A DNA stretch of 64,000 bases from Daphnia pulex (GCF_021134715.1 NC_060024.1:6262001-6326000), one strand, 5' to 3'; counted from the stretch's first letter, positions 33,343-45,378 are shown. The notes: generated by a model not told the origin, from the letters alone. Translations and numbers: made by a program.

Positions 33343-35541
33343 ATGTCGAAACTTATTTCTCGCCTAGCATTCGTCATTGTAGTAAACTGTTATCTGGGCT
33401 TAGCTGCCACTGCTGATTCTTCTCCGAGTTTGATCACTAACAAGAACTTTGGCCAACTGAACGGTGCACATCTCAAATTCGCAGTCGCTCACGTAAATGA
33501 AAGATGTTTTTCTAAATATTCTTATATACAATTGCATTCCGATAAACTATAGCCTTATATATGATTTTTCAATCGGCCAAATATTTCAAAAAAAATACTA
33601 ATATTAATTCAACACAAATAAAGGCTCCGCCTTCAAACGTGTTGACCAAGGAACCCGGTGGAAACTACACTCACACAGGAATCAGCACATTACTTATCGA
33701 CTGGCTTTCAAAGAAACTCAATTTTAAGTAGGTTTTATATTGTTTATTGGACGTAATTATATTTTTTTGAAGATGATAGGTATATTATTGATGTTATTGA
33801 TCATTAGGTACACTTATTTTTACATACCCAACAACACGCTGGAAGTTAAATACGGCAACGTGAGCGAGTTTGTCATCCTTTTCAGACTTCTTACCAATAA
33901 GGTGAACAACAAATTTAGATAACAATGCAAAACGTTTGTTTTGAATGAAAATTCATTTAAAATTTTAATGTGCGATGCCAGGAAGTTGATGGATTAGCTG
34001 TCCCTGCGATTGCCACCACACAGAGGAAAAAACCGTGGATTTCGCATACTTCGTATGGACAGATCCTCACGCCATTGTGGTGCCTCGACGAGGAGAAGAG
34101 CCTCGGCTCCTTGCCTTCACTCGACCATTTCAAAAACCAGTATAAACGTATTCTTTTCAATATTTAAAAAATGTCGTTCAATTTTATTTCAAGTCAAAAT
34201 GCCAAGCATAAAAACAAATAAATATTTCTTGGATAAATTTTAATTTTATTTTACATACTATAGGTGTGGGTATGCATCTTGTTTGCCATGTTGGTAGTGG
34301 TGTGCTTGATGACTCTCTTATCAACAATCCAATCTCGATTCTTTTCAAACAAATCCTCGAATAAAACGAATGAATCGATACATTCCATTTTGCAAACTGC
34401 CAGTTTTTACGCGATATACGTCATCAACATAATCACGAACCAAGGCAATTGATCTCCTATACGTAACTATATATACTTTCATGAGCAAGAAGAAAATAAA
34501 ACTTCATTTTTTATTTGACAAATTTAAAAGAATTTTCCATAATTACAAATTTTTACTTCTTTTTCTCATTTTTATGGAATAGGAGGCAGTGTTCCGGGTT
34601 CGCGGTTAAGTTTCCGAATTCTTATGGGTGCATGGTTATTGGCAGCCATGGTCTTGGTGAACAGCTATTCCGGCACAGTCGTTTCCTATCTGACCGCGCC
34701 CAAAATGATGCCATCGATCAATACGTTAGACGATTTAGCAGCCAGCGAAGATGTTGGCATACTGATGGTTGATAACAACGTCATGGGACAACAAATAATG
34801 GTATTGAGATATCTGATAAAATAATATCTCTCTATTTAGTCGGTTTCTATAATGTTCAATTTAAATTTGTTTTCCAGGACGCTAAATCCGGTCCATTAAA
34901 GATACTGGGTGACCAGGTTCGTCGCAATCCCAGTCGCCTATTGAAAAACATGTTGCAAGTAGAAACTCTTTTAGAAACTGGACATTACGCATTACCTATT
35001 GCAAGTTACCTTATTTTTTACGTAATTCTTTAGTTTAAAAAAACCGATGATATAATGTGTCTTATCTCTGATTCTAGTTTCAAACTTTTTGCGACGATTT
35101 TGTTGCCAATAGTTTCAAGAAGGAGGGACATTGTCGTTTCAAAACAACCGACCCAATAACCAGTTCCGCATTCTTTTCTTTGCTCCTGCAGAAAAACAGC
35201 AAATTCACTTCAGAATTTTATTTGGCGTACGTTATACCTTACTACAATCTTACTGTAAAATCGCATTTCTGTTTGAAAAATGAATCTGTGTTTTGTCGGT
35301 TTTTTAGTCAGATGAAAGCTTGGGAGATGGGACTTCCTCCGTATTGGATGAAAATTAACATCCAGCAGGCGCCCAAGTGTTTCACCAAAAAACGACCGGA
35401 AACTGCCAAAAAGAAGCCTATCGGAATGGACGATTAATTCGGCGCATTTCTTATTTTGGGCGTCGGACTTGGACTGGCGACAATTGCTTTTTTCATGGAA
35501 AATTTAATTCTCTTTCACCGAAAACATGTATTGAAAACTTA
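33343..35541 (+). pseudogene. Ionotropic glutamate-like receptor (IR), copy A, two disabling lesions
   Basis: Nine exon equivalents match the intact copy B: 33343-33492, 33624-33727, 33808-33901, 33982-34139, 34264-34444, 34583-34800, 34878-35000, 35078-35226 and 35308 onward. There is a signal peptide, an S1 lobe, M1 (VCILFAMLVVVCLMTLL), a pore/M3 region (LMGAWLLAAMVLVNSYSG) and S2. Exon 4 is 158 nt against 159 in copy B; the missing base shifts the frame in the S1 lobe near 34030. In the last exon GAT-TAA replaces GAT-TTA, so a stop at 35435-35437 removes M4, although M4 codons continue to 35541. Exons 5 and 7 end in GC donors. Family role: ligand-gated cation channels used as chemoreceptors. 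Confidence 0.88.
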
Positions 35542-35718
35542 AAAAACGACCGCAATTTGGTCGCTAAGTGGTATTTGTCTTTATGTAGTTTTTCTTTGAA
35601 ACATGTGAACACTATTTCCTGTAGCAGATGTTTTAGTGGGTTTCAGAGGGCACTTACTGCAATTTCTGATACAGGCACTCGCTGCGATGAATTGTTTTAG
35701 TTTGGTTTGAATAATTAA

Positions 35719-35900
35719 AGGGGATTAGTAGTGTATGGTCTGCCAAAGTCGTAACATTTGGTGACGCAGACTTCAATCAATTCGAATGAATTAATCAACT
35801 CGTCATTTCCCCATTGACCTAGAAGAATCATACTTCGATAATGTAACACGGCAGTTTATGTAGCTTTCTTTGAACTTACCGTGACTAGTGTTTTCGCTAG
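35719..35900 (+). repeat. Receptor-array tail repeat, copy 2 (after IR copy A)
   Basis: GGGGATTAGTAGTGTATGGT, GACGCAGACTTCAATCAATT and CTCGTCATTTCCCCATTGAC, then GTTTTCGCTAGCCC. It lies about 180 bp past the last receptor codon and closely matches the tail at 41466. Confidence 0.85.
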
Positions 35901-36068
35901 CCCTTAATTTCATTATACACATTTATGTTGCTCCTCAACCGTGCAAAATCATGCTTAAATTTTTCTCAATTAAATAGAGATGATTGTTCTTTAGTAGTAT
36001 GAATATCGTCTCAAAAGAATGAATTTATTATTTACACGTGAATAAATAGTACCGTTGTATTTCTTTGC

Positions 36069-36350
36069 TTCTACCAAATGTGGACAGCGGTTTAGTGATT
36101 CTTACAAAGTCCGCCAGGTTCCTTTCTATGCGGGAGATTTTACCTTTGAAAAGACGCGCGCTCGTTATTTAAACATTTACGACCGCATTGTCACTTTTAA
36201 CAGAATCGAGATATTTAATTTTGGATATATATTGATGTCTTTGTCAAAAATTCTACCAAAATGTATAGGCGACTGTGAACACTTTTTGAGTTTTCGACAT
36301 CATCGACTCCATGCTGACGGGCTATACACTTCTTTCACAACATAATTAAT
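36069..36350 (+). repeat. Receptor-array spacer block, copy matching 41782
   Basis: CTACCAAATGTGGACAGCGG, then TCCGCCAGGTTCCTTTC, recurs almost unchanged at 41782 and continues with shared sequence for roughly 270 bp. Confidence 0.8.
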
Positions 36351-36503
36351 ATGCTGGGAACATGAGCGAGTTTGCTATTCTTTATTAAATAAGTCTTCTT
36401 ATCAATAAAGTGGAAATATAAAATTCAAATAAGAATTTAAAATACGCGCGTCCAGTATTTCACATTAAATTATTTCAAAATGCATTTTTGTATATGATGA
36501 TAG

Positions 36504-36857
36504 GAAGTCGACGGAGTAGCTGTACCTGCGAGATTGGCACACCAAAGCAGAGGAAAGAACTCTTGGATTTTGCATATTTCATGTGGGTGGACCCTCACGC
36601 CATTGAGGTACCTCGACGAAGAGAAGAGCCTCGGCTTCTTGCCTTCGTTTGACCATTCCAGCAACCAGTGAGCGCTGGCACTCTTATTTCCTATATTTAT
36701 TTTTTAAATTATGTTTAAATTTTTTTAATTGGTCCAATAAAAATACGCTGGGCTTATTAATTCTCTGGTTAAATATCAAATGAATGTCACTAGTTTTTAC
36801 ACTGCATCCTGTTTTCCATGTTGGTAGTGGTGTGCTTGATGACTCTCTTATCAACAA
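36504..36857 (+). pseudogene. IR receptor fragment, copy C (exon 4 and part of exon 5 only)
   Basis: Exon-4-like sequence begins GAAGTCGACGGAGTAGCTG at 36504 (EVDGVAVPA, then CCTCGACGAAGAGAAGAGCC), is out of frame in its second half and reaches a stop. A short M1 piece (TTCCATGTTGGTAGTGGTGT, about 36816) follows. It stops at 36857, where the sequence switches to an inverted piece of the tail repeat. All other exons are missing. Confidence 0.8.
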
Positions 36858-38201
36858 TATCGCGACTGCGGCAGACCATACACAACTGACCCCGACTGAG
36901 CCCAAAGGTGAAAATACCAGAAATAGTTAGGAAGTGCTGTTTGAAACATAAAGTGAATTAAGCAGTGCACAGATTTCAGAGAGAGAGAGAGAGAGATTAC
37001 TTTTACGTAATTAATTTTTGATTGTTATTTTATGTCACTAAGGTAAATCGTTGTTAAAGGGAAATTGGGTTTCCATAAAATAAAGGTAGTATAGTTGCCA
37101 GTCCGAGTCCGGATCCCAAAATAAGAATGGCGCAACAGTCGCCAACAATTGGTCAATTGGTGACACAGACTTCATTCCAAACGATATGAGGTTCGACGTT
37201 TAATGCGTTTAATTGCCTCGCATCAGTCTCGTCGTTTCCCCAATCAACTTGTAAAAGATTTAGAATTATGACATGCAACATTACATACGGGTTATCTATA
37301 GCTTTCTTTGAGCTTATCGTGATAACTGATGTTTTTACTACCCTTTATTCACACTAAACAAATTTGTTATGCCCCCCATTTTTTGAAAATTCATGTTCAG
37401 ATGGTGCTTGATAAATAGAGATGAATGCCCTTTAATTTCAATAATATCGTCTCAAACTATCCGTAGATCTTTATTTACTTAGGAAATAATATCAATACCT
37501 TTTGTGTGCATTCTATACCAAGAGCGGTGGATTGATATAGTTATTATAAAATTCACTATTTTTGTGGGAAATGTTTTTGAAAAGAAGACTTCGTTATAAT
37601 TATTTTTAAAACATTTCTATTATATGGTGACTTCGATATGTCACTTTTCCGGAGAACGATGACATTTTACTTATGGAATGTTTATATGACTTCGTTGTCA
37701 AAGTGCGGGCATCGGAAAGACATGCATGCATTTTTGAGCTATGTATTGATGGCAACGATTGCGTGACACACCATTGCAGTCGCACTATATATCCTAAGGC
37801 TTGATGAATGTCCTGAAAATCAACAGCATTTTCTTTGTCGCTATAAAATCAAAATCGATTGTGTGCAAACAATAAATAAAAGTCCACCACAAATCGAACT
37901 TAAACAAAAGACAGCGTATATATCGACAACCTATCTGACAACATATTCATTCTTTTGGCGACGCGGCGCGGTTTCGTATTTAAATAAAAGCCAAATAGTT
38001 TCGAATTCTAAGCCACTGTTCTTGCTAGGAATCAGAACTATCTGCACAACTCGCTCTCATTTCCTGGTATAAAGGTACGAAAGACTGTGTTGCTTGATAA
38101 TAACTAGGCCTACTTGCACGGATATAAGGTAAAATCGCAACTAGACCAGATCTTGATTTTTAAACATTACAAGTTTGTTTTTAATTAATTTTCTAGAGAA
38201 G
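36858..38201. other. Rearranged receptor-array spacer
   Basis: An inverted tail fragment (GGCAGACCATACACAACTGA) lies at 36870-36889. Degenerate tail-like sequence follows at 37140-37260 (GGTGACACAGACTTCATTCC, CTCGTCGTTTCCCCA) and a spacer block at about 37511-37580. A GA dinucleotide run is at 36978-36997. The sequence upstream of 38202 is the leader of copy B, with a likely 5' UTR intron from GGATATAAG/GTAAAA (about 38129) to TTTTCTAG (38195). Confidence 0.6.
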
Positions 38202-40574
38202 ATGCAGAAACTTACTATTTCTCGTCTGGCTATTCTCATTGTGGTAAACTGCTGTTACCTGCGTCTAATTGCTGCTTCTGCTGCTGATTTTTCTCCGTCT
38301 TTAATCGCTAAAAACTTTGGCTACCTGAACGGGGCACATTTGAAATTCGTAGTCGCTCACGTAAATATGAAGATTGATGTTTTACGTTATTTTTATTCTA
38401 TTTCACCAGTTCTATATGATAAGCTACTATGTATAGCCTAAAGTCTATACATTTTTTTTTTAAATTCACCAATCTTTTTATAAGCAATAAAGTATAACCT
38501 TATATAAAGTAACCTTAAATCAAAAGGCTCCACCTTCAATCGTGATGACCAAGGGACCCGACGGAAACTACACTCACACAGGAAGTAGCACATTACTTAT
38601 CGACTGGCTTTCAAAGAAACTCAATTTCACGTAAGACGAGTCACCATTTTCGTGTTATTTAATAAGATTTTTATAATTGCATTTTGTTTCGATGTTAGGC
38701 TATATAAGTATAGGCCTATAGTGCGTTTTTAGTTGAGAGGTTTACATGTGTGCTGCACAATGGCTCATCAAGCGTGCTGCATCAAACAGTTTAATATAAT
38801 AATTGGTAATGGAATTTGGTTGGGTTTTTCTTTTTTAACAGGTACACTTATTTCTCTATCCCCAACAACATTACGAAAGCCAAATATGGGAACATGAGTG
38901 ACTTTGGCGTCATTTACAATCTCCTTGTCAACAAGGTGATCAAATTTGTAATAAGACAAACAAATAAATTTAAAATACTTATTAGATAGTCATCATTATA
39001 TCACTGATATTAGGAAGTTGATGGATCAGCTCTACCAGTGGTTACCAACGCAGAAAGGATTAAAAATGTCGATTTTGCATACTTCATTATGTCGGAGCCT
39101 CAAGTTATGGTGGTACCTCGACGAGGGGAAGAACCCCGGCTCTTTGCCTTTATTCGACCATTTCAACAATCGGTAAAAAAACATATGTATTAATCAAAAT
39201 TGTTTCACTATTACAATTCTAAAATTACGAGAGATGATGGGCATCCAACAGTTATTCATCAACTTTTATTGAATATATCATTGATTTTACACTATTTAGG
39301 TGTGGTTATCCATCTTGTTTACCATGGTGGTAATGGTGTGCTTGATGACTGTCTTGACAATAATTCACTCTCGATCCTTGACAAACAAATTCGAAACGAG
39401 AGAGACGACGAGACTTTCCATTTGGCAAACTGCCAGTTGCTACGCAATATTCGTCATCAACATAATCGCGAACCAAGGCAATTGATCTCCTATACGTAAC
39501 TATATATACTTACATGAGCAAGAAGAAAATAAAACTTCATTTTTTATTTGACAAATTTTAGAGCAAGTTTCCATAATTACATATTTTTACTTCTTTTTGT
39601 CATTTTTATGGAATAGGAGGCAGTGTTCCGGGTTCGCGGTTAAGTTTCCGAATTCTTATGGGTGCCTGGTTATTGGCAGCCATGGTCTTGGTGAACAGCT
39701 ATTCCGGCACAGTCGTTTCCTATCTGACCGCGCCCAAAATGATGCCATCCATCAACACCTTGGAAGATTTAGCCGCCAGCGAAGATGTCGGCGTAGTTCT
39801 GTTTGATAATAGCGTCATCGAGCAAGATATAATGGTATGTTAAGATCCGAGAAAATATGATCATGTGATCGAATTAATTTCTGAAGTATAATTTTCTTTC
39901 TAGGAAGCTACATCGGGAACATTAAAGATTCTGGGTGACCAGGTTCGTCGCTATCCTAATCGCAAATTGAACAGCATACCGCAAGCCATTACACTTTTGG
40001 AAACAGGACATTATGGTTTACCTTTTGTAAGTTATCTCTTTTTTCGAATTTTGCGCAGTTCCTATATAAAACAGCGTTGGTAGGCTATTAATTAGTCCTG
40101 TTAATGATTTCAGTTGCAAACATTTTGCAACAATTTCGTTGCCAATAATTTCAAGAAGGAGGGCAATTGTCGTTTCAAAACAACCGACCCAATAACCAGT
40201 TCCTCATTCTGGTATTTCCCCTTGCAAAAAAACAGCAAATTCACGTCGGAATTTTACTTGGCGTAAGTGTTTTACCTCTAGGCCCATTATAGTCTTGAAA
40301 TTATTAAACTCCTGTTTCTTTGATGTTCAGTGAAATGAAAGCTTGGGAAATGGGCTTTCTTCCGTATTGGATGAAAATTAACATCCAAAAGGCGCCCAAG
40401 TGTTTCACTAAAAAGCGACCGGAAACTGCCAAAAAGAAGCCTATCGGAATGGACGATTTATTCGGCGCATTTCTTATTTTGGGCGTCGGACTCGGACTGG
40501 CAACAATGGCTTTTTTCATGGAAAATTTCATTTCCTGTTACCAACGAATGGCGTTGGCATTTCGTAACGGTTAA
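38202..40574 (+). CDS. Ionotropic glutamate-like receptor (IR), copy B, intact (475 aa)
   Basis: Nine exons (38202-38360, 38527-38630, 38842-38935, 39014-39172, 39300-39477, 39617-39834, 39904-40026, 40114-40262, 40331-40574) sum to 1428 nt. A signal peptide leads straight into the S1 ligand lobe (HLKFVVAHAPP, TLLIDWLSKKLNFTYTYF), with no amino-terminal domain. S1 keeps the arginine position of glutamate receptors (AERIKNVDFAYF). M1 is VWLSILFTMVVMVCLMTVL, followed by the pore loop, M3 with SYSGTVVSYLT in place of SYTANLAAF, S2, then M4 (GAFLILGVGLGLATMAFF). The lack of an amino-terminal domain fits divergent chemosensory IRs. Intron 5 uses a GC donor (CCAAG/GCAATT). Tail repeats follow at 40731. 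Confidence 0.92.
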
Positions 40575-40730
40575 AATTGGTAGACATCGCATATACTATG
40601 TCCATAATTCAATTCCTATTTGATTATTTATATTATTTGTATGATGATTTAATTAGGATATTAGAAAAACCTTTCATCGTTATTTCTGTGTTTGATGTTC
40701 TCTAACTTATTGATTTAAATTGAAAAGGGG

Positions 40731-40890
40731 GATCGGTAGTATATGGTCTGCCCAAAGTAGTAACGTTTGGTGACGCAGACTTCTATATTCAAATGAATGA
40801 AATGACTCGTCATTTCCAAATTGACCTAGAAGTATCATACCTAATATTAGTAACACAGCTGGTTGATGTAACCTTTTTTTTAAGTAACGA
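40731..40890 (+). repeat. Receptor-array tail repeat, copy 3 (after IR copy B)
   Basis: GGGGGATCGGTAGTATATGG, GTGACGCAGACTTCTAT and GACTCGTCATTTCC blocks, about 160 bp past the end of copy B, as for copy A. Confidence 0.8.
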
Positions 40891-41465
40891 GGACTGGTGT
40901 TTTCGCTACTATATTCAGTTGGTTCAAAATATAATTTATCTCGCTCCGTAAAACTCTAGCACAGTGTTCGAAAATAACTGGACGTTTTACTAATAAATGT
41001 TCTTGAAAAATTAGTTCAGCTTCTCAACGCTTTCAATTCCAAATTATTAATTATTTGCATCCCAAATGCAATGTTTGCAATGTTCTTTGTATAGTTGTAA
41101 AAAATACACAAATTGGATTTCTCTATGTGCTCTGCTATTGGCCGTGATTTCTAAAGTATTTACCGGAATTTGTGTATACTCCGCTTCAATAAGCAATTAT
41201 GTCCTCCGCATGTTTAACTTCAAAAGAAATTAAAAGTTCGTGAGGCAAGAAAACATTCTGTGACCAAATTCTTAATAAAATAAATCTATTCGACTCGTCT
41301 ATTCGACAAAAAAACGAATGGGTTTTTATTTATTTGTTCATTTAATTAATTTGTGAATTTGCTTTATATGTTAATCTCGGTTGTTTGGGAGAAGGCATTT
41401 GTAACTCAGGTGTGGCACAGTTTATTCTCGATTAGAAAACATTCTAACTTATTTTGATGAATATA

Positions 41466-41700
41466 AGGGGATCGATAGTGTATGGTCTGCCAGAGTCGTA
41501 ACACGTCGTAACATTTGGTAACGCAGACTTCAATCAATTCGAATGAATTAATCAACTTGTCATTTCCCTATTGACCTAGAAGATTCATACTTCGGTAAGG
41601 GAACACGACAGTTTATGTAGCTTTCTTTGAACATACCATGACTAATGTTTTCGCTAGCATTTAACTTCATTATACTTTATACACATTTATATTGCTCCCC
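41466..41700 (+). repeat. Receptor-array tail repeat, copy 4 (no gene attached)
   Basis: GGGGATCGATAGTGTATGGT and the following blocks are closest to copy 2 at 35719. They are separated from copy 3 by about 580 bp containing no receptor exon, so the receptor of this unit was deleted. A small internal duplication (CGTAACACGTCGTAACATTT) is specific to this copy. Confidence 0.8.
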
Positions 41701-41781
41701 AACTGTGCAAAATCATGCTTAAATTTTTCTCAACTAATTTGTTATTTACACGTGAAATAGTACCGTTGTATTTCTTTGCTT

Positions 41782-42060
41782 CTACCAAATGTGGACAGCG
41801 GTTTAGTGATTCTTACAAAGTCCGCCAGGTTCCTTTCTATGCGGGAGATTTTTCCTATGAAAAGACGCGCTCGTTAGGCTATATTTAAACATTTACGACC
41901 GCGTTGTCACTTTTAACAGAATCGAGATATTTAATTTTGGATATATATTGATGTCTTTGTCGAAAATTCTACCAAAATGCATAGGCGACTGTGAACACTT
42001 TTTGAGTTTTCGACATCATCGACTCCATGATGGGCGTACTTTCTTTCACAACAAAACTAA
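41782..42060 (+). repeat. Receptor-array spacer block, second near-identical copy
   Basis: Matches 36069-36350 (CTACCAAATGTGGACAGCGG onward, including GATATATATTGATGTCTTTG), showing a recent duplication of the spacer and tail but not of the receptor exons. Confidence 0.8.
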
Positions 42061-42479
42061 TAATTAAACGGCTTGATAGCATTTCAGCTTTTGTTTGACG
42101 AGTGTGACCTTTTCAAAATAAATATTACAGAGGTAAGTTATATACAGTAGACACGACTATCATCGATGCCCTATTCCGAAAAGCTTTCTTTTCTTCTTGA
42201 CGCTGCGGGGTTTTATTTCTTAAATAAAAGTCAAATGTAGTAGCGAATTCTACACCAGTGACTTCGTGTAAATAAAAATTGTCTTTTAGCAACGAATTGG
42301 CAATTTAAAACAACCACATTTTGGTCGGCAACCGGCAAGCAGTATTTAACTTAGTGTATTTTCCTCTGAAATATGCGCACTATTTCACTTAGCAAAATGC
42401 TGTTTGTGTGTTGCAAAAATCACTTACTTTAATATCTGATAGTTGGACTCTGTTTTGGATTTTTTCCGCTGATTTGATT

Positions 42480-42560
42480 AATCGGTACGGTCTGCCAACG
42501 TCAAAACGTTTGGTGACGCAAACTCAACTTAATTCTAATTACAAATCAACTCGTCATTTC
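42480..42560 (+). repeat. Receptor-array tail repeat, degenerate copy 5
   Basis: GGTACGGTCTGCCAACGTC, TTTGGTGACGCA and AACTCGTCATTTCCCCATTG mark a diverged tail. It is the right boundary of the array. Confidence 0.65.
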
Positions 42561-42812
42561 CCCATTGGCTAGCGCGAATAGAATGATTTTTACATGCTAT
42601 ATTTGCGTAGTAACAGTGCTGAACTTTACTCTGCATTGGCCAAACCTGATTTTTTAATACACGCGAGCTATAAAGAGTACTCGTTAATCACTTAGGCATC
42701 TGGAATGGAATGTTTTTGTTATGTCGTAAGAAAGCAAAGAAATGGTATTCATGAAACGCTGGAGCCAAAGCTGTTGAAGATATAGATGTTAAAATTAGAA
42801 GTTTTCTGCATG

Positions 42813-42885
42813 GCCTGGCTAGCTCAGTCGGTAGAGCATGAGACTCTTAATCTCAGGGTCGTGGGTTCGAGCCCCACGTTGGGCG
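42813..42885 (+). tRNA. tRNA-Lys (CTT)
   Basis: 73 nt cloverleaf. Box A TAGCTCAGTCGG and box B GGTTCGAGCCC are present. The anticodon loop ACTCTTAAT gives CTT. The acceptor arms GCCTGGC/GTTGGGC pair with G-U wobbles. A T-run terminator follows after GAAAA. Confidence 0.95.
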
Positions 42886-43163
42886 AAAATTTTTATTTTT
42901 CATAATTTGTGCAACAAAATTATTTATACGTTTTAATCCCATGACTCCCCTAAACCTAGATGTCGACTAACTGATAAATATGCAGAATAATTTTGTTTCC
43001 CTTTTTTCTATTAATTCAATTTAATTAAAGACATTAAAAACAAGTAAGTTTTTTGTGTTAACTGTTTTTTAAGTTAACTCTTACCTGAATTGCAGTAAAA
43101 TGTAAAAAATAATTTACAACTACTTGTCAAGTTTAAAAACTAAAAAGTTTATTGATTCTTTCA

Positions 43164-43236
43164 GCCCGGTTAGCTCAGTTGGTAGAGCGCGGGACTTTTA
43201 ATCCTGAGGTCAAGGGTTCAAGTCCCTTATCGGGCG
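43164..43236 (+). tRNA. tRNA-Lys (TTT)
   Basis: 73 nt cloverleaf with box A TAGCTCAGTTGG and box B GGTTCAAGTCC. The anticodon loop ACTTTTAAT gives TTT. The acceptor arms GCCCGGT/ATCGGGC pair. A long T run follows. Confidence 0.95.
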
Positions 43237-43617
43237 GCCTCTTTTTTTTCGATTTATTTGCAAAATAATTGACAATGGAAGAACAGATTTGGATTTGAAG
43301 TTATCGTGAAAAACTACTTTCTTTTTCTAGGATTTGAAATTAAAAGTTTGAAAAAACACTTGGTTGAAGCAAAGAGAGGGAATCGTCATGAGCCGTCTAG
43401 CGGTCGGTGAAAAAACGGTTTTTATTATATGTGTATTTTCAAGAAACAGTCATTTTAGTCTTTTCGATAAACTTGAATTTTTTAAGTATTATTTTACTTT
43501 CAATTTTAAATTAGTTGACCGAGATGTTGGAATGTTGACCATTTAAATAAAAGCAAATGTTTTGAAACTATAGAATCCTGACATCTATTGAATATTGTGT
43601 TGAATTTTACTAGCCAA

Positions 43618-43691
43618 GGCTTGTTAGCTCAGTTGGTTAGAGCGCCGTGCTAATAACGCGGAGGTCATGAGTTCGATCCTCTTACGAGCCA
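43618..43691 (+). tRNA. tRNA-Ile (AAT), copy 1
   Basis: 74 nt. GGCTTGT/ACGAGCC acceptor arms. The anticodon loop CTAATAA gives AAT. Box A and box B (GTTCGATCC) are intact. Identical to the copies at 51032 and 51197. Confidence 0.95.
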
Positions 43692-43987
43692 TATATTTTT
43701 ATAGAGATTGTCAGCAGTGTAAAATAATAAATCTAGTTGGTGTCCTCCACTTTGCGTTAATTACTGAAGAAAAGTTTATGCACGATAAAAAGAGACGATT
43801 TCCTGCAATATTATTGATTTCATAAAAAAATGTTACTTTTGGAGTTAAATCAAAATATGTAGGCCCGTGAAAATCAATCCAACAAAGCAATTCATTTTAT
43901 TATTATACAAAATTTATAAAATGATAGAAATCAAGGAATTCATAGAAATGTGTGACATTGCTAAGTCGTTTTTGTCGCAAAGAATAT

Positions 43988-44071
43988 GTCAGGATGGCCG
44001 AGCGGTCTAAGGCGCTGCGTTCAGGTCGCAGTCCAGTTCTCTGGGCGTGGGTTCGAATCCCACTTCTGACA
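43988..44071 (+). tRNA. tRNA-Leu (CAG)
   Basis: 84 nt with a long variable arm. GTCAGGA/TTCTGAC acceptor arms. The anticodon loop TTCAGGT gives CAG. Box B is GGTTCGAATCC. A CTCCTTTTATTTT terminator follows. Confidence 0.94.
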
Positions 44072-45303
44072 ACTCCTTTTATTTTAAATTACTAATTTGA
44101 GTGTGTGATAATTTCCATCGATAACAAATAACAAACATGGAATTCAACAGAATTCCAATTTCAGCGCATGGTAGAACTACAGGCCTAAAACCGGTTCGCT
44201 TCAAACCGCGCTTTACCGTTCAAACATTATATTCAGAACAATTGGAAATCAAAATGAAAATTTATGTCCATCATGCTGTTTGTATACATAATGTACAGGT
44301 ACAGGTACTACATGAAACCAACAGGTTTATTGCATATACACCAACATTATGGGTTTGTTGATCTGCTGACTCATATTGACAAATTCATTTCTGTACAATA
44401 TGTCTTGATGCTTTGTTGTAATACGTTTTAAATGAAACGGACACAACAGTTATTGTGGAGTAGAATAGAATAATCACGTTTAATAGGACAACACTGTTCT
44501 TTGTTTCGACTCGAATGAGTTGAATAGCAATACAAAAACGCATAAACGCTTGTCGATTATTTGCAGTGCAAAAACCAATTGATGTTATATTGCCCTTGCC
44601 CAAAGACTTTCATATTTCCCATGTCGGCGATTGTGTGAGCGTCAGTGCGCAGTAAGACTTCGCTACAAGGCCGACCTTCGTGAAACAAGTCAGCACTTTA
44701 ATATAAATACTTGCTATAGCCTATAGTGTTCGTTCTATCTCTGCACGATACTGCGCAGCACGAACCAATTTCAGCTTATTTTTCAAGTTCACAAGCCTGA
44801 AACAGTTGAACAGCTGCTGCTATAGTAAATATAAACACAATGACGAAATGTTTCACATATTGCGCTTCGGGAAATCCAAAAATTCCTTTCGACTTCCGAA
44901 ACACAATTTTAAAGCGAGTATACGTATAGATTTTCGAGATATAACAAAGATTATGATTGCATAGAACCGGTAAGACCACCGACCAAGACGGCAGCAAAAC
45001 CGCAAAAATACGACCAAGGTGGATATAATTTATAATATGCGACAGCTGCTGGAGGACTCGTGTAGCAGCCGCAGCAGCATGTGTATGTAACATCACAGTC
45101 ACAGCAAGCTATTGAGCTGTAATTTTTCCAGAACGGTTATTGGGTACGAAGACCTTGTAATTGCAAATAGCACATTTTTAAAATGGGGGAATAAGAACCT
45201 TTACGGTCCGCTACAATGCCCAGAAGAGAGCAGTTCATTTTGCTGCTGCCGTTGCGGTCGAACCAGTTAATAATTCACGGAAGGGCGAACTTCCTTACTC
45301 GTG
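44072..45303. other. No gene seen
   Basis: AT-rich spacer between the tRNA cluster and the His/Gly-rich peptide gene. Open stretches (for example minus 44776-45102) have no recognisable domain. The last 100 bp is the promoter of the next gene. Confidence 0.5.
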
Positions 45304-45310
45304 TATAAAA
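45304..45310 (+). promoter_or_regulatory. TATA box of the His/Gly-rich peptide gene
   Basis: GTATAAAAAGAGG at 45303, with CAGTATCATTC about 28 bp downstream as a possible initiator. Confidence 0.8.
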
Positions 45311-45378
45311 AGAGGAAGCAAATCGTCGAAACAGTATCATTCACGCCAAGCAACTACGTCCAGCAACATCAGATCAAG

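Noticed and set aside
36978-36997. GA dinucleotide run as a possible CRISPR-like or regulatory repeat
   Set aside because: Simple microsatellite with no spaced repeat structure. No CRISPR array is present in this eukaryotic window.
44776-45102. 108-codon minus-strand open stretch with an alanine-rich start
   Set aside because: No recognisable domain, promoter or splice context. The alanines come from a GCA-rich microsatellite-like stretch.
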